NCBI RefSeq assembly: GCF_038630985.1
Contig: NZ_CP152049.1
Span: 3,553,501 to 3,617,500 of the forward strand
DNA from: Paenibacillus sp. FSL H8-0548
GTDB lineage: Bacteria; Bacillota; Bacilli; Paenibacillales; Paenibacillaceae
DNA length: 64,000 nt
Reading direction: 5' to 3'
Both the position numbers and the translations under genes were made by a program. The notes beneath the pieces are model-generated. The model searched no databases. It saw only the letters and a list, made by a program, of their open reading frames with translations, and had not been told where the DNA came from. Of the stretch, positions 44,260 through 54,119 are shown piece by piece; within the stretch, counting starts at the first letter, position 1; each line of letters starts with the position of its first letter.

Positions 44260-45423
44260 ATGAATATTTCAGCTGTTTATACACTAAGCAATACGAAAGT
44301 ATCAAGAATATTTTTTTATGGGTTGGCTTGCGCTTACGTGATCCTATTATTGCTTTATGTTGTACTTTTTCAATATAAAGGTTTGGTAGTAGTTGCGATC
44401 CTGATTGGACTCTATTTCATAAGGCACTCAAAATATGTGTTAAACCATCCGAGGTTTCATCTCATTGCAGCCGTATCCCCGGTCGTCGAAATCGTGCTTC
44501 TATTTCTATTATTTCTGCAGAGCGGTACGGAAATTGAGAGTATCGTATTTGTCCTCTTTGTTGCGGATCTTCTCCTTCACTACAAGTCGTGGTACGCTTT
44601 ACCTTTTGCTTACGACGGTTTTGTAGCCTACCTTTTTTTGTGGCCAGCAGATGGAAAAGATTTGTGGCGGAATGTTTTCTATATTTTAAGCTATACATGT
44701 CTCGTTATTCCGATTTGGAGCACTAAGCTGCTGCTCAATCAAAGGGATATGAACCTTCGATTAAACGAAGCTTTGATTCAGGAAGCTAGAACGAGGGAAG
44801 AGCTGGCAATATATAAGGAGAGAATTCGTATAGCGGAAGAAGTTCATGATACGGTGGGACATTCGTTAACGACAGCGATTGTTGCCCTTGAGGGGGCTGG
44901 GCTGCTCTTCCATATAAAACCAGAGGAATCTAAACGGAAGATTCTCGTCGCGCGTGAACAACTAAAGCAGGGACTTGGCAACATCCGTCAAGTCGTCCGA
45001 ACATTGAAAGCAAAAGACGGGAGTTTGGATGTTATGGGAGGTAAGGAAGGGATACAAAAGATCATGAATGATACGTCGAAGCAGACGGGGGTTCAATTTG
45101 TTTTTCATTATGAGATGACTACTTCCCTTATATCCCTTCAGGAGTATGTCATGATCAACTCCATCAAGGAATCGATCACTAATGCGCTAAAACACGGAAA
45201 CGCGAGCAGGATTGAAATCAGTATCATAGAGCAACAAGATATGATTCATATTACGGTGAGGGACAATGGAACAGGCAGCGATTCGGTCATCTATGGCTTT
45301 GGTCTTAAATCGATGGAGGAACGGATTGAGGCCATCGGAGGCCAATTGAGCGTGCTAAGTGAACCTATCAATGGATTCGTTCTTCAAGTCCGAATACCTA
45401 TTGCAAGGGGGGATGAGCAGTGA
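44260..45423 (+). CDS. HisKA_3-type sensor histidine kinase
   Basis: This 387-residue kinase has about six N-terminal membrane helices as sensor. The HisKA_3 domain carries His196 in EEVHDTVGHSLTTAIVALEG. The ATPase domain has NALKHGNAS, TVRDNGTGS and a final GFGLKSMEERI. This layout (no large extracellular domain) is typical of LiaS/DesK-like sensors of membrane state. ATG 44260 follows GAGTGG. Its stop overlaps the regulator start by four bases. Confidence 0.92.
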   Translation: MNISAVYTLSNTKVSRIFFYGLACAYVILLLLYVVLFQYKGLVVVAILIGLYFIRHSKYVLNHPRFHLIAAVSPVVEIVLLFLLFLQSGTEIESIVFVLFVADLLLHYKSWYALPFAYDGFVAYLFLWPADGKDLWRNVFYILSYTCLVIPIWSTKLLLNQRDMNLRLNEALIQEARTREELAIYKERIRIAEEVHDTVGHSLTTAIVALEGAGLLFHIKPEESKRKILVAREQLKQGLGNIRQVVRTLKAKDGSLDVMGGKEGIQKIMNDTSKQTGVQFVFHYEMTTSLISLQEYVMINSIKESITNALKHGNASRIEISIIEQQDMIHITVRDNGTGSDSVIYGFGLKSMEERIEAIGGQLSVLSEPINGFVLQVRIPIARGDEQ

Positions 45424-46076
45424 ATGTCGATAGCAAGATCAGCGTTATACTTGTGGATGATCAGAAAATTATGCTGGAAGGATTGGAAACGTTGCTTTCG
45501 ATACGATCGCACATGGAGATCGTCGCGACGGCTCAAAGCGGAGAAGAAGCGCTTGAACGACTTCGTTCGGTCGTTCCGGATGTCATTTTGATGGACATCC
45601 GCATGCCAGGTATGGGAGGGGTGAAGGCAACCGAAGTGATTAAGGAGCTACATCCGCATGTGGTTATTCTCATCTTAACGACTTTCGACGATGATGAGTA
45701 TATCATAGAAGCTTTAAGCAATGGGGCTGCAGGTTATTTGCTTAAAGACATCGATGGAGACAAGCTTGTTCAATCCATCTATGAAGCGCTTTCCGGAAAT
45801 TTGCTTCTGACTGGCAAAGTGGCTCACAAGCTTGCCCGTAATATTCGCAACAAGAAAAGCCGGTTTGAAAGAGCTGGCGAAGAGCTTGACTTGACGCAAA
45901 GAGAGCTTGACCTCGCAAGACTGCTTGTAGAGGGCTACAATTCAAAGGAAATAGCCGAAAAATTATTTTTGACTCAAGGTACGGTTAAAAACTATTTGAG
46001 TGACATATACAGCAAGATCGGCACTAATGACCGGGCTAAAGCGGTCTTGTTATTAAGCAGGTATTTATCATCTTGA
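45420..46076 (+). CDS. LuxR/NarL-family response regulator
   Basis: This 218-residue regulator has a receiver (VILVDDQKI, phospho-acceptor Asp59 in ILMDIRMPGMGG, Thr/Lys in YLLKDIDGD) and a C-terminal LuxR helix-turn-helix (LTQRELDLARLLVEGYNSKE and LTQGTVKNYLSDIYSK). GTG 45420 overlaps the kinase stop. It probably controls the protease-kinase-regulator operon or nearby envelope genes. A hairpin terminator follows at 46166. Confidence 0.93.
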   Translation: MNVDSKISVILVDDQKIMLEGLETLLSIRSHMEIVATAQSGEEALERLRSVVPDVILMDIRMPGMGGVKATEVIKELHPHVVILILTTFDDDEYIIEALSNGAAGYLLKDIDGDKLVQSIYEALSGNLLLTGKVAHKLARNIRNKKSRFERAGEELDLTQRELDLARLLVEGYNSKEIAEKLFLTQGTVKNYLSDIYSKIGTNDRAKAVLLLSRYLSS

Positions 46077-46373
46077 GAACAGAATGGCTATGAAGATATG
46101 AACACAAAAAGGGAACTGGCGAGTTGGTGATCGTACTAGCTCGATGGGCTCAGCGCTATAGGAAGAGGCTACGTTGCAGTTTGTACAACGTAGCCTTACG
46201 AAACAGCTCTCATGTGAGGTTTTCATTGTACATAGTGCAGTGTAGGCGCTTCTCCTTCATCTAGCGGTGACTTTAGGAAATCAAAGAATCTGGCTGCAAC
46301 CGCGACCATCCAGAATGATCTACTCGTGCAGCGCCTAAACCATAAATGTTAAGTTTATCTTATTTAAAAGCAC
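46077..46373. other. Intergenic region without a supported gene
   Basis: Apart from the terminator at 46166-46199 I see no frame with a ribosome binding site here. The part after 46200 has a slightly protein-like composition and may be a gene remnant, without a recognisable family. Confidence 0.5.
46166..46199 (+). terminator. Intrinsic terminator after the CPBP/two-component operon
   Basis: AGGCTACGTTG (46166-46176) pairs perfectly with CAACGTAGCCT (46186-46196) around a nine-base loop. Confidence 0.8.
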
Positions 46374-48035
46374 TTATATTCGAGACATATTCTCTGACAA
46401 ATAGTCTGCTGTTCTTATGGCCATAGCGGCAGCGGTGAGCGTTGGATTTGCAGCTCCAATGGAGGGCAATACGCTGTTTCCCGCGACGTAAAGACCGGAT
46501 ATGCCATGAATCTGGCCATAACGATTCGCAGCCGATGTGTTAGGGTCATCACCCATTCGACATGTGCCGGATTCATGAAAGTCATAGCCGGGCGCTAGCA
46601 GGCAAAGATCGGGCTTCCCCATGGAGCCCGTCAATTGAATGCCGGCTGCCAGTGCGATGATTGGAATATTGGACTTTATTTGTTCAATAATAGCTTGGTC
46701 TTTGGCGCTGTAGGAGAAGTTGACCGCAATGCCAGGAACACCGTGTTCGTCTTTGCAGGAGTAATCCAGATAGACTTCGTTTTCAAACCTCGATTCAACG
46801 GTACCGAACCCTCCAAAGAAATTAAGCATCCCATCGTTTTGCAGTTCCTTAGTCATGTCATGATACCAATAGTAAGGCTCCGGACCTTGGATTTGAACCT
46901 GATAATGGTTCTTAGACGTTGATGGCAGCAGAATGGCTAACGTCCCTTGTACTTCAGGAAATGAAGCTGTAGGTATCGATCCGTTCGTAACGACCATGGA
47001 GTGATTGGTCAGATAGTGCCCGATGGCTCTGCCGGGAATTCCCGAATGCAGAAGTAAACGAGGCGTTTGCAGGGCGCTGGCAGCTAGAATGACGGATCTT
47101 GCTCTCAGGAAGAAGTTTTTTTTGTCGGGATTGGCCGCCTGAACGCCGATAACCCTGTTACCCTCCGTTACGATTCGCGTGGCATACGTATTTACCGCTA
47201 AATCAAAAGGAGCTGTATTAAGCGCTTTTGCGAAAAAATCGATAGAGCTGAACACGGCCGACGAAAGAATCTTTCCGTATTTGGTCGGGTTCATATTTAC
47301 CGCAAGCGGACTGTTTACTGCTTCCGTGAAGCCGTTCGCCCATAGCCTATTCAGCACCGATTCGGTCATCGAAGAATCCTTGCTGTATCCGTTCGAGACG
47401 GTCATGACGCTTTCCGCGATGTTGTAATAAGCCGTTAATTCCTCTGGCGATATCGGCCAATTGGCGATCTCATGACGCTGGAGGCGAGGTGTAACCGCGC
47501 CCCAAAACTGTGTGCGCCCTCCGAGCGAGTATACTTCTCTCGCTCCTGAAAACTGGGGAAGAGTCAAGCCTATAGGAGTGGAGACGGCAGGATTGGCAAA
47601 GAGCCGGGCTGCCCTGCTGCTATTTAAGGTTGGAACATTCCAAGAATGTGTTTGCAGCAGGAGGCCGCCTTTCTCAATTACCCCGATCTTCATGCCGGTA
47701 GACGACCAATGCTCACATAAGCGCCATAAGGCTGCGCCTCCGCCTATTCCAGAACCGATAATGAGAACGTCATATTCCGTTTCCGCCATTTGCTGCAGAG
47801 AGGCTAGTGGAATCCAGTTATTCAAATAAGGCGTAGGATCTACAGGTGGACAGGAGAAGGTGGTGCCAGACGTAACGCCCTCAGACCCGTCAGGAATTCG
47901 TATAGTTGCCCCGGCAATGCTTGTATGGTGGTGTAGGATATGTGTATTGACCATGCGAAGCAGCTCCACGTCTATTTGATATTGTTTGGCGATGGTTTCG
48001 AATGTATCATTCTTGCCAGCAATGTACAGCCTCAT
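46374..48035 (-). CDS. LysM-domain GMC-family oxidoreductase
   Basis: This 553-residue flavoprotein has an N-terminal LysM-like domain (RLYIAGKNDTFETIAKQYQI and VNTHILHHHTSIAGATIRIP) and then a full GMC oxidoreductase. The FAD-binding VLIIGSGIGGGAALWRL is near residue 90, the catalytic His region FHESGTCRMGDDPN near 500, and NPTLTAAAMAIRTADYL at the end. ATG 48035 follows AAAGGAAGTG. There is no signal peptide, so the LysM would act inside the cell or mother cell, as in spore-coat LysM proteins. The substrate (an alcohol or sugar) is unknown. Confidence 0.85.
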   Translation of the reverse strand: MRLYIAGKNDTFETIAKQYQIDVELLRMVNTHILHHHTSIAGATIRIPDGSEGVTSGTTFSCPPVDPTPYLNNWIPLASLQQMAETEYDVLIIGSGIGGGAALWRLCEHWSSTGMKIGVIEKGGLLLQTHSWNVPTLNSSRAARLFANPAVSTPIGLTLPQFSGAREVYSLGGRTQFWGAVTPRLQRHEIANWPISPEELTAYYNIAESVMTVSNGYSKDSSMTESVLNRLWANGFTEAVNSPLAVNMNPTKYGKILSSAVFSSIDFFAKALNTAPFDLAVNTYATRIVTEGNRVIGVQAANPDKKNFFLRARSVILAASALQTPRLLLHSGIPGRAIGHYLTNHSMVVTNGSIPTASFPEVQGTLAILLPSTSKNHYQVQIQGPEPYYWYHDMTKELQNDGMLNFFGGFGTVESRFENEVYLDYSCKDEHGVPGIAVNFSYSAKDQAIIEQIKSNIPIIALAAGIQLTGSMGKPDLCLLAPGYDFHESGTCRMGDDPNTSAANRYGQIHGISGLYVAGNSVLPSIGAANPTLTAAAMAIRTADYLSENMSRI

Positions 48036-48192
48036 TGCGCACACTTCCTTTGTCAAGGTTTCCTTATATTTATGTATTTGAATCCGTTTAATGATAAACT
48101 TCGGGTCGTGCTGAATAGGTTCTCAACGTTCACCGTTTTGGCATAGGCGCATAAAATAAACAACATTGATTGTATCTGAGGTGCTAATGCAA

Positions 48193-48945
48193 ATGATTAA
48201 AGCGGTGATAGGCAGTAAGGCATTCATAGAAGCAAGAATAATTCGAGTAACGATTTGGAATGAATTTGTAGCTGAAAGAACGGATCCTGAGGTAGCTAAC
48301 ATATATCCGAAAGGGATTCATTATGCCTTAGCAGAGGGACTGGCTCCTTATGGCTTGCGGATTCGAACGGCAACTTTAGATATGCCCGAGCACGGATTGA
48401 CAGAGCAGGTCATTAACGATACTGATGTGTTAATCTGGTGGGGGCATTTGGCGCACGAAGAGGTGGATGACCTTGTAGTCGAATGCGTTTATCAAAAGGT
48501 ATTGCAGGGCATGGGGCTAATCGTACTACATTCCGGACATTTTTCTAAGCTGTTTCAGAGGCTGATGGGAACGACCTGTCAACTGAGATGGCGGGAAGCG
48601 AATGAACGTGAAATTTTATGGGTCGTAGATCCGTCGCATTCCATTACGGAAGGGCTTGGACATTATATCGAACTGCAGCAGGAAGAGACTTATGGGGAAT
48701 TTTTTGATATTCCTGCGCCGGATGAGCTCATCTTCGTAGGTTGGTTTCAGGGAGGAGAAGTTTTTCGAAGCGGCTGTACGTTTTATCGTAGAAGGGGGAA
48801 AATATTTTATTTTCAACCAGGACATGAAACGCATCCGACTTATTATAATAAAGAGATTTTACTAGTAATCGCGAATGCAGTTAGATGGGCGGCATCTCCT
48901 CATGGAGCAGAGCCTGTGTTCGGAAATGCGAAGCCTCTGGAATGA
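48193..48945 (+). CDS. ThuA-domain protein (trehalose-utilisation type)
   Basis: This 250-residue protein of the class I glutamine-amidotransferase-like fold matches Thu[21 protein letters not shown], then [36 protein letters not shown] and [14 protein letters not shown]. The Cys-Glu-His catalytic triad of amidotransferases is not apparent, as in other ThuA proteins. ThuA genes are tied to sugar ketone metabolism. ATG 48193 is nine bases after GAGGTG. It is divergent from the GMC oxidoreductase, which in other genomes can act on sugars, so a shared pathway is possible. Confidence 0.88.
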   Translation: MIKAVIGSKAFIEARIIRVTIWNEFVAERTDPEVANIYPKGIHYALAEGLAPYGLRIRTATLDMPEHGLTEQVINDTDVLIWWGHLAHEEVDDLVVECVYQKVLQGMGLIVLHSGHFSKLFQRLMGTTCQLRWREANEREILWVVDPSHSITEGLGHYIELQQEETYGEFFDIPAPDELIFVGWFQGGEVFRSGCTFYRRRGKIFYFQPGHETHPTYYNKEILLVIANAVRWAASPHGAEPVFGNAKPLE

Positions 48946-49119
48946 GAATAACATACAAGAGATTACCGCTCAGCACAAGCATGATGAGGGCCGAGCGCTA
49001 CAGGAATCTTAACCTGATGCTGGCTTATGAAGAGAAGAATAGAAATGAAAATGGGCTATTCTGTATATAGCCACACTGGAAGGGAATAATGGGACTAAGT
49101 GAAATAAGGTGGTTTCTTC

Positions 49120-50706
49120 ATGGCGAACAGTACTTCAGGAGTAACACAATCCGGAACATCAGGTTCAAGCGGAACAATGGGAGCAAACGGCGATAAACCG
49201 ACTAACACACCGAAAAAAAACATTTCCGAACAGCTGCAGGATAATTTTGGTTATTTAGAAACGATTTTTTCGAAAAGCACAGATATTGTTTTCAGGCATT
49301 GGAACTACGGTCCTGAGCTGAAATTTGCCGCATGTTCGGTATATTATGAATCGCTCGTTCAGGAAGATACCGTTAATTACATGAAAATTTCGCTGCAAGA
49401 CCTAGCCACACATGAGATTGGTCCAGGCATGGATGTTACACCTCAGGATATTCGTTCATTTTTTGAGCATGATGGCGTATCGGCGAAAAAAGCAGCCGTT
49501 CTTAATGATTTGGAGCTGGTCATTGATGAGATATCGAATGGCCGTCTCCTCATTTTGTTTGATCAATGGGATAAAGCGTTAAGCTTTAAAGCGGAATCCG
49601 TCGAGACGAGACAAGTCAATGAGTCTGTAAATGAATCCGTTGTACAGGGTCCAAGGGAAAGTACCGTAGAAAATTTACAGAAAAATCTAGGCTTGCTTCG
49701 TCTACGTCTAAAAACACCAAAATTTAAATTGGAAAGAATTATTTCGGGTGGAGAAACCAAAACGATTGTTGTTTACGGTTATATTGATGATGCCGTCGAT
49801 GCAGAAGTGCTGGCGGAGTTCAAAAAAAGGATAGTGCAAATCAAAGAGCTTGAAATTTTGGAAACCTCCTATATCGAGCAGTTGATTGAAGACTCTACTT
49901 ATTCACCATTTCCGCAGCATCGCTACACGGAGAGGACCGATATGGCGGTAGCAGGACTGCTCGCTGGGAAAATTGCAGTACTCAGCCAAGGCACGGGCGG
50001 CATTTTGTTATGTCCGGGGCTATTTACCGAATTTTTTCAATCCAGCGAGGATTATTACCAGCGCACGCTCATCGCTTCTTTGGTCCGTTGGCTTCGGATC
50101 GTTGCCTTCCTTATTGCCTTAACCTTGCCGAGCATCTACATTGCGCTTTCGACCTTCCATCCAGAGCTAATTCCTACAGTTCTGCTTCTGGCTATCCTTG
50201 ATGCTCGCGAGGGCTTGCCTCTGCCTGCGGTATTTGAAGCGCTGCTCATGGAGTTTTTCTTCGAACTGATGCGTGAGGCGGGCGTGAGGCTGCCTCGGCC
50301 GGTAGGCTCCGCTGTCAGTATTGTGGGAGCTCTTGTTATTGGAGATGCGGCGATAAGCGCTGGGATCGCTTCTCCGATTATGGTTATCGTTGTGGCCTTA
50401 ACGGGCATTGCTTCCTTTGCGATTCCACAATATAACATTGCGATCGCAATGCGAATTCTAAGGTTTCCGCTTATGATTAGCGCAGCAGTATTAGGTGGAT
50501 TTGGGATGATGATTTGTTTATTATTCCTTTTGCTCCATGTTTGCAAGCTGCGCTCGCTTGGGCAGCCTTACTTGGCTCCGTTGGCACCGTTTCGATTAAA
50601 GGAGCTAAGGGATGTCGTCATAAGAGCGCCGCTCAAGACACTGCTTCGTTCTCCTCGAAATCATCATAAGCACAAACCGCTTCATAACGGAAAGAATGAG
50701 GATTGA
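49120..50706 (+). CDS. Spore germination receptor subunit A (GerA family)
   Basis: This 528-residue subunit of a nutrient germinant receptor sits in the spore inner membrane. A Ser/Thr/Gly-rich N-terminus precedes the soluble GerA domain (SKSTDIVFRHWN, YGYIDDAVDAEVLAEFKKRI and RYTERTDMAVAGLLAGKIAV). About five membrane helices follow (RWLRIVAFLIALTLPSIYIA onward). It lies first in an operon with GerC, a small two-helix protein and GerB. Expression is expected in the forespore; no clear sigma-G promoter could be pinned down. Confidence 0.94.
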   Translation: MANSTSGVTQSGTSGSSGTMGANGDKPTNTPKKNISEQLQDNFGYLETIFSKSTDIVFRHWNYGPELKFAACSVYYESLVQEDTVNYMKISLQDLATHEIGPGMDVTPQDIRSFFEHDGVSAKKAAVLNDLELVIDEISNGRLLILFDQWDKALSFKAESVETRQVNESVNESVVQGPRESTVENLQKNLGLLRLRLKTPKFKLERIISGGETKTIVVYGYIDDAVDAEVLAEFKKRIVQIKELEILETSYIEQLIEDSTYSPFPQHRYTERTDMAVAGLLAGKIAVLSQGTGGILLCPGLFTEFFQSSEDYYQRTLIASLVRWLRIVAFLIALTLPSIYIALSTFHPELIPTVLLLAILDAREGLPLPAVFEALLMEFFFELMREAGVRLPRPVGSAVSIVGALVIGDAAISAGIASPIMVIVVALTGIASFAIPQYNIAIAMRILRFPLMISAAVLGGFGMMICLLFLLLHVCKLRSLGQPYLAPLAPFRLKELRDVVIRAPLKTLLRSPRNHHKHKPLHNGKNED

Positions 50707-50712
50707 GGAATC

Positions 50713-51858
50713 ATGAAAAAAGGAACTTTATGTCTTGCTCTGCTGCTTAGCATATTTATAGTCTCCGGTTGTTGGAGTAAATTTGAGTTGACTGAACGGG
50801 CATTCGTAATGGGTGTCGCTCTCGATCAAGGAGAGAATGGGGAGATTGAATTACTTACACAAATTTACCGTCCAACCTCTACACAGACACTATCTTCCGT
50901 CTCAAGCAGCGCCTCCAGTATTAACATTAAGACCAAAGATGATTCGGTGATGGAAGCGATTCGCGATATTCCAATACACTTGGGAAGGAAAGCGCAATGG
51001 AGCCATCTTCGCGTCATTATTGTAGGTGAGAAGCTAGCTAGATCGAGCAATATCGGTCATCTTCTGGATCTATTCTATCGGGCTCATGAGCCAAGAGGCA
51101 GTGTAACCATCATGATCTCAAAGGGAACTGCGGGCAAGCTATTTGAGAAGAAACCGTTAATCGAGCAGACTACTGCGCAGCAGTTCTTAAGAGCGAAAGA
51201 ATCCTCATACATCACCTCGGCCAAAACGGTAGATTATAATTTGCTGGATTTGATGCTCCAGCTGCGAAGCGCCAACGGCGATGCGATTGTTCCTTTTGTG
51301 TATGAGGACAAAAAATCAAAGGATATATTTTCAGCGGCAGGACTAGCCCTCTTAAAAGATGGGAAAATGAAAGCCGTTCTGCCTTCTTCCGAAGTAGAAG
51401 GGCTGCTTATGCTTCGCAATTCTTATCAATCCGGTGTCATTGAGATCAAATGTCCCGGAAAAAATGGAGATTATGAAACGGCGGAGGTTCTCTCGCTTAA
51501 CGCAAAAACGAAGCCTCAGATAAAAGGAGATCAAATTTCAGTCAACAGCACGATTGTTAGCGATATCGCGATTGGAGAGCTTAAATGCAGCAATATAAAA
51601 AGTACCGAAGATGAAGAGGAATTCATTAAGAAAATAGAAGTTAAACTGTCGGAGCAGATTAAAAGCACGTTTCAATTTCTTCAGTCGAACAAGCTGGATG
51701 TGATTGGAATCGCGGATACGATCTATCGTTCAGATCCTCGGAAATGGGAGCGGTTAAAAGAGAATTGGGATACGCAATTCTCTGAACTCCCGTTTACTAT
51801 TCAAATAAAACTAAGATTAATCACAACCGGAACGATATCCGGTAAGCCTGCCGGTTAG
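50713..51858 (+). CDS. Spore germination lipoprotein subunit C (Ger(x)C family)
   Basis: This 381-residue lipoprotein forms the third subunit of the receptor. Its signal peptide ends in VSGC, with Cys20 lipidated, followed by WSKFELTERAFVMGVALDQG, the family N-terminal block. The C-terminal domain has SEQIKSTFQFLQSNKLDVIG and the Arg-Lys-Trp-Glu pattern typical of Ger(x)C. It starts six bases after the gerA stop. Confidence 0.94.
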   Translation: MKKGTLCLALLLSIFIVSGCWSKFELTERAFVMGVALDQGENGEIELLTQIYRPTSTQTLSSVSSSASSINIKTKDDSVMEAIRDIPIHLGRKAQWSHLRVIIVGEKLARSSNIGHLLDLFYRAHEPRGSVTIMISKGTAGKLFEKKPLIEQTTAQQFLRAKESSYITSAKTVDYNLLDLMLQLRSANGDAIVPFVYEDKKSKDIFSAAGLALLKDGKMKAVLPSSEVEGLLMLRNSYQSGVIEIKCPGKNGDYETAEVLSLNAKTKPQIKGDQISVNSTIVSDIAIGELKCSNIKSTEDEEEFIKKIEVKLSEQIKSTFQFLQSNKLDVIGIADTIYRSDPRKWERLKENWDTQFSELPFTIQIKLRLITTGTISGKPAG

Positions 51859-51878
51859 GCAGGGAAAGGTGAGTTGGC

Positions 51879-52121
51879 ATGGTGGAGCGAATTCTAGTCA
51901 TAGTCGTGGGCTTTGGCAGTATGTTGCTGTACGATTTGTTGACTTTGAAAAAAGTCAGCAAGCGTGAGAAAGGAATATACACCATTGCCTGCCTCATTTG
52001 CTTATACATGGGCATGGACTTCGTTGTAAATAAGGATTGGTTTGATTTTTTTGATTTGATGATTCCTGTTTTTGAAGATATATCTAAAGCGATAGATGGC
52101 TTCTTAAATGTGAATGCATGA
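51879..52121 (+). CDS. Small two-helix membrane protein of the germination operon
   Basis: This 80-residue protein has two hydrophobic helices (VERILVIVVGFGSMLLYDL and GIYTIACLICLYMGMDFVV) and a short acidic tail. Small two-helix proteins encoded in germinant-receptor operons are described as D-type modulators of receptor activity; the assignment here rests on size, topology and position. It has an AAAGGTGAG-type site and lies between gerC and gerB. Confidence 0.75.
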   Translation: MVERILVIVVGFGSMLLYDLLTLKKVSKREKGIYTIACLICLYMGMDFVVNKDWFDFFDLMIPVFEDISKAIDGFLNVNA

Positions 52122-52145
52122 CAGTGGATAAGGGAGGAGAAAAGC

Positions 52146-53240
52146 ATCGATAAGCAAACGATAAGTGCATACCAGATGGGCGTACTGTTTTTTGTATTTA
52201 TGACTGGTTCTTCCATCATCAATATTCCAGGTACACTCATTGGTAAGGCAGATAATGGATCTTGGCTCTCTCTGCTCCTATCCGGAGGTATAGGCTTTCT
52301 CATTCTAATCTGTATCTTATTCTTGCATCGGCGATTTCCAACCATGACCTTTGTGCAATATAGCCGCCATTTAATGGGGACACCGCTTACAATCCTCTTC
52401 TCTCTGTTTACGATATCCTTTCTCCTTCAAATGCAATCGGCCATTGTAAATGACGTTGGGCTGTTTATGGTCAGCTCAATGTTAAGAGAAACGCCAATGT
52501 ATGCTTTTACTTTCCTCATATTTGCCATATCGTCTGTAGTGGTACGTGCGGGAATTGAGGTCATGGCGAGAATGTTTACATTGACGATGATTTTGACATC
52601 GATAAGTATCTTTTTTGTACTAATAATCGCTATCCCAGACTATAATCCTGCTCTATTGCTCCCGATATTGCCAAAAGGGATCAAGCCCGTTCTGCATGGG
52701 GCATATTTTACCTTTGGTTTCCCTTATGTGGAGGTATTCTTGTTCTCCATGCTGCTGCCGTTTGTCAATGATGGCCCGACCCGCAAGCTATCTAAGACGA
52801 TGCTGTTTGCGCTGGGTATTAATATTTTGGTGCTTTGTTTATCTGTCATATGCGCAATTATGATTTTTGGCAGTTTCGCTGGCGAGAAACCTTATGTGTT
52901 TTTTTCACTGGCTCGGGTCGTCGAATTCCAGGAGATCATACAACGAATAGAGTCGATTATAGGGATGTCCTTGATTTTGGGTTCATTCATGAAAACAACC
53001 ATAACGCTGTATGTGCTTAACTTGTATTTAAGTCAGTTGTTTCGTTTTGAAAATACTCAGACCTTAGTTATGCCATTAGCCTTAATCGGTTTCTTTATGG
53101 GACTGGTAACCGTCGATGGGGCGACGGAGTGGGGATACATCGTGACTACGATTCATCCCGTATGGACGTTTGCGGCATTTATAATTCCATTGCTGCTGCT
53201 CACGGTTATCGCCTTATTCAAAAAAAAGACAGCTAACTGA
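52146..53240 (+). CDS. Spore germination receptor subunit B (GerAB-type permease)
   Basis: This membrane subunit is related to amino-acid/polyamine/organocation transporters and probably binds the germinant. It has about ten helices; the conserved FFVFMTGSSIINIP and GMSLILGSFMKTTITLYVL stretches are seen. The first conventional start is ATG 52176 (354 residues) but it has no ribosome binding site. GGGAGGAG at 52132-52139 lies just before an in-frame ATC at 52146, which would restore the family's polar N-terminus IDKQTISAYQMGV (364 residues). I annotate the longer form with caution. Confidence 0.85.
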   Translation: MDKQTISAYQMGVLFFVFMTGSSIINIPGTLIGKADNGSWLSLLLSGGIGFLILICILFLHRRFPTMTFVQYSRHLMGTPLTILFSLFTISFLLQMQSAIVNDVGLFMVSSMLRETPMYAFTFLIFAISSVVVRAGIEVMARMFTLTMILTSISIFFVLIIAIPDYNPALLLPILPKGIKPVLHGAYFTFGFPYVEVFLFSMLLPFVNDGPTRKLSKTMLFALGINILVLCLSVICAIMIFGSFAGEKPYVFFSLARVVEFQEIIQRIESIIGMSLILGSFMKTTITLYVLNLYLSQLFRFENTQTLVMPLALIGFFMGLVTVDGATEWGYIVTTIHPVWTFAAFIIPLLLLTVIALFKKKTAN

Positions 53241-53364
53241 AAACGTTTTGAGGCTGCTGGTAATTATCCGAACTGTACAACTATCGATCTGCTTGTTATT
53301 GTATTATGGTTAATAGAATGACTGCCTTAATAGTTATTTATAATATAGAACTTAGGAGGATTAC

Positions 53365-53934
53365 ATGTCCTGGAGCAAATTAAAGCAACATCTGGAGAGC
53401 TTTCTCAGTCCTGCGTTAAATGGAAGGGTCGAATACCGAGCAACCGGCTATCGTTATTTACCTGATAAAGCGGGAATTTGTTATATCGCGGTAGATAAAA
53501 AGAACATACTCAATATGAGTGATACAACTACCTTAATCAGATGGTATCAGACGGATCTGGAAATTAAAAATGATTCAGATATCCAAATTCCAATCAACAA
53601 TGAAGAAATTGAAGCGGTCAGAAGAGATACCAAGGGGATCGTTCCGGAGGATCGTCTGAAAGTAATTGCAAGAAGTAGAAAAATATCAGAATATGCAAAA
53701 GAGCTTTTGTTAGCACAGTCTTCATTAAGTAAATCGAATTTTATCGTTGTAGCTACTAAGTTTTTATCCATATCTATAGAAGAAAGCATAGAGAGCAATG
53801 ATATCTTATTAAATATTCTAGCTTTGGTGGACAGACGCGTTGGGAAAAAACGGATTTTAAACATGACCGAAAAGATGAAGTTGAAGCATCCAATTGTGCA
53901 GTATTTTTATGAACTTCGGCTTAGCACGTTATGA
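53365..53934 (+). CDS. SF0329-family protein of unknown function
   Basis: This 189-residue cytosolic protein opens with SWSKLKQHLESFLSPAL then GRVEYRATGYRYLPDKAGIC, which I recognise as the SF0329-family signature; its function is not established. Mostly helical C-terminal half, no membrane segment. TTAGGAGG precedes the ATG. Nearby germination genes have their own operon, so no link is implied. Confidence 0.7.
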   Translation: MSWSKLKQHLESFLSPALNGRVEYRATGYRYLPDKAGICYIAVDKKNILNMSDTTTLIRWYQTDLEIKNDSDIQIPINNEEIEAVRRDTKGIVPEDRLKVIARSRKISEYAKELLLAQSSLSKSNFIVVATKFLSISIEESIESNDILLNILALVDRRVGKKRILNMTEKMKLKHPIVQYFYELRLSTL

Positions 53935-54042
53935 AAAAAATTACTCATTCCCATCAGGATCCATAAGTCATACGAATTGTGCAGCCCAATGCGGCTGCTT
54001 TTTTACTTTGATTACATGTTTTGCAGTCTGTTTGAATTATAA

Positions 54043-54095
54043 ACATTACATAATGTAATATATAATTGACATTATGTAATGTGACTTGGTATTAT
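54043..54095 (+). promoter_or_regulatory. Operator and promoter of the XRE/membrane-protein cassette
   Basis: ACATTACATAATGT (54043-54056) and ACATTATGTAATGT (54069-54082) are perfect reverse complements 12 bases apart, and each is itself nearly palindromic. The second overlaps a promoter: TTGACA at 54066-54071 and TATTAT at 54090-54095 with an 18-bp spacer. Binding there would block RNA polymerase, so the HTH protein that follows probably represses itself. Confidence 0.85.
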
Positions 54096-54119
54096 ATAAG
54101 TGAAAGGAGATGAGGCATC

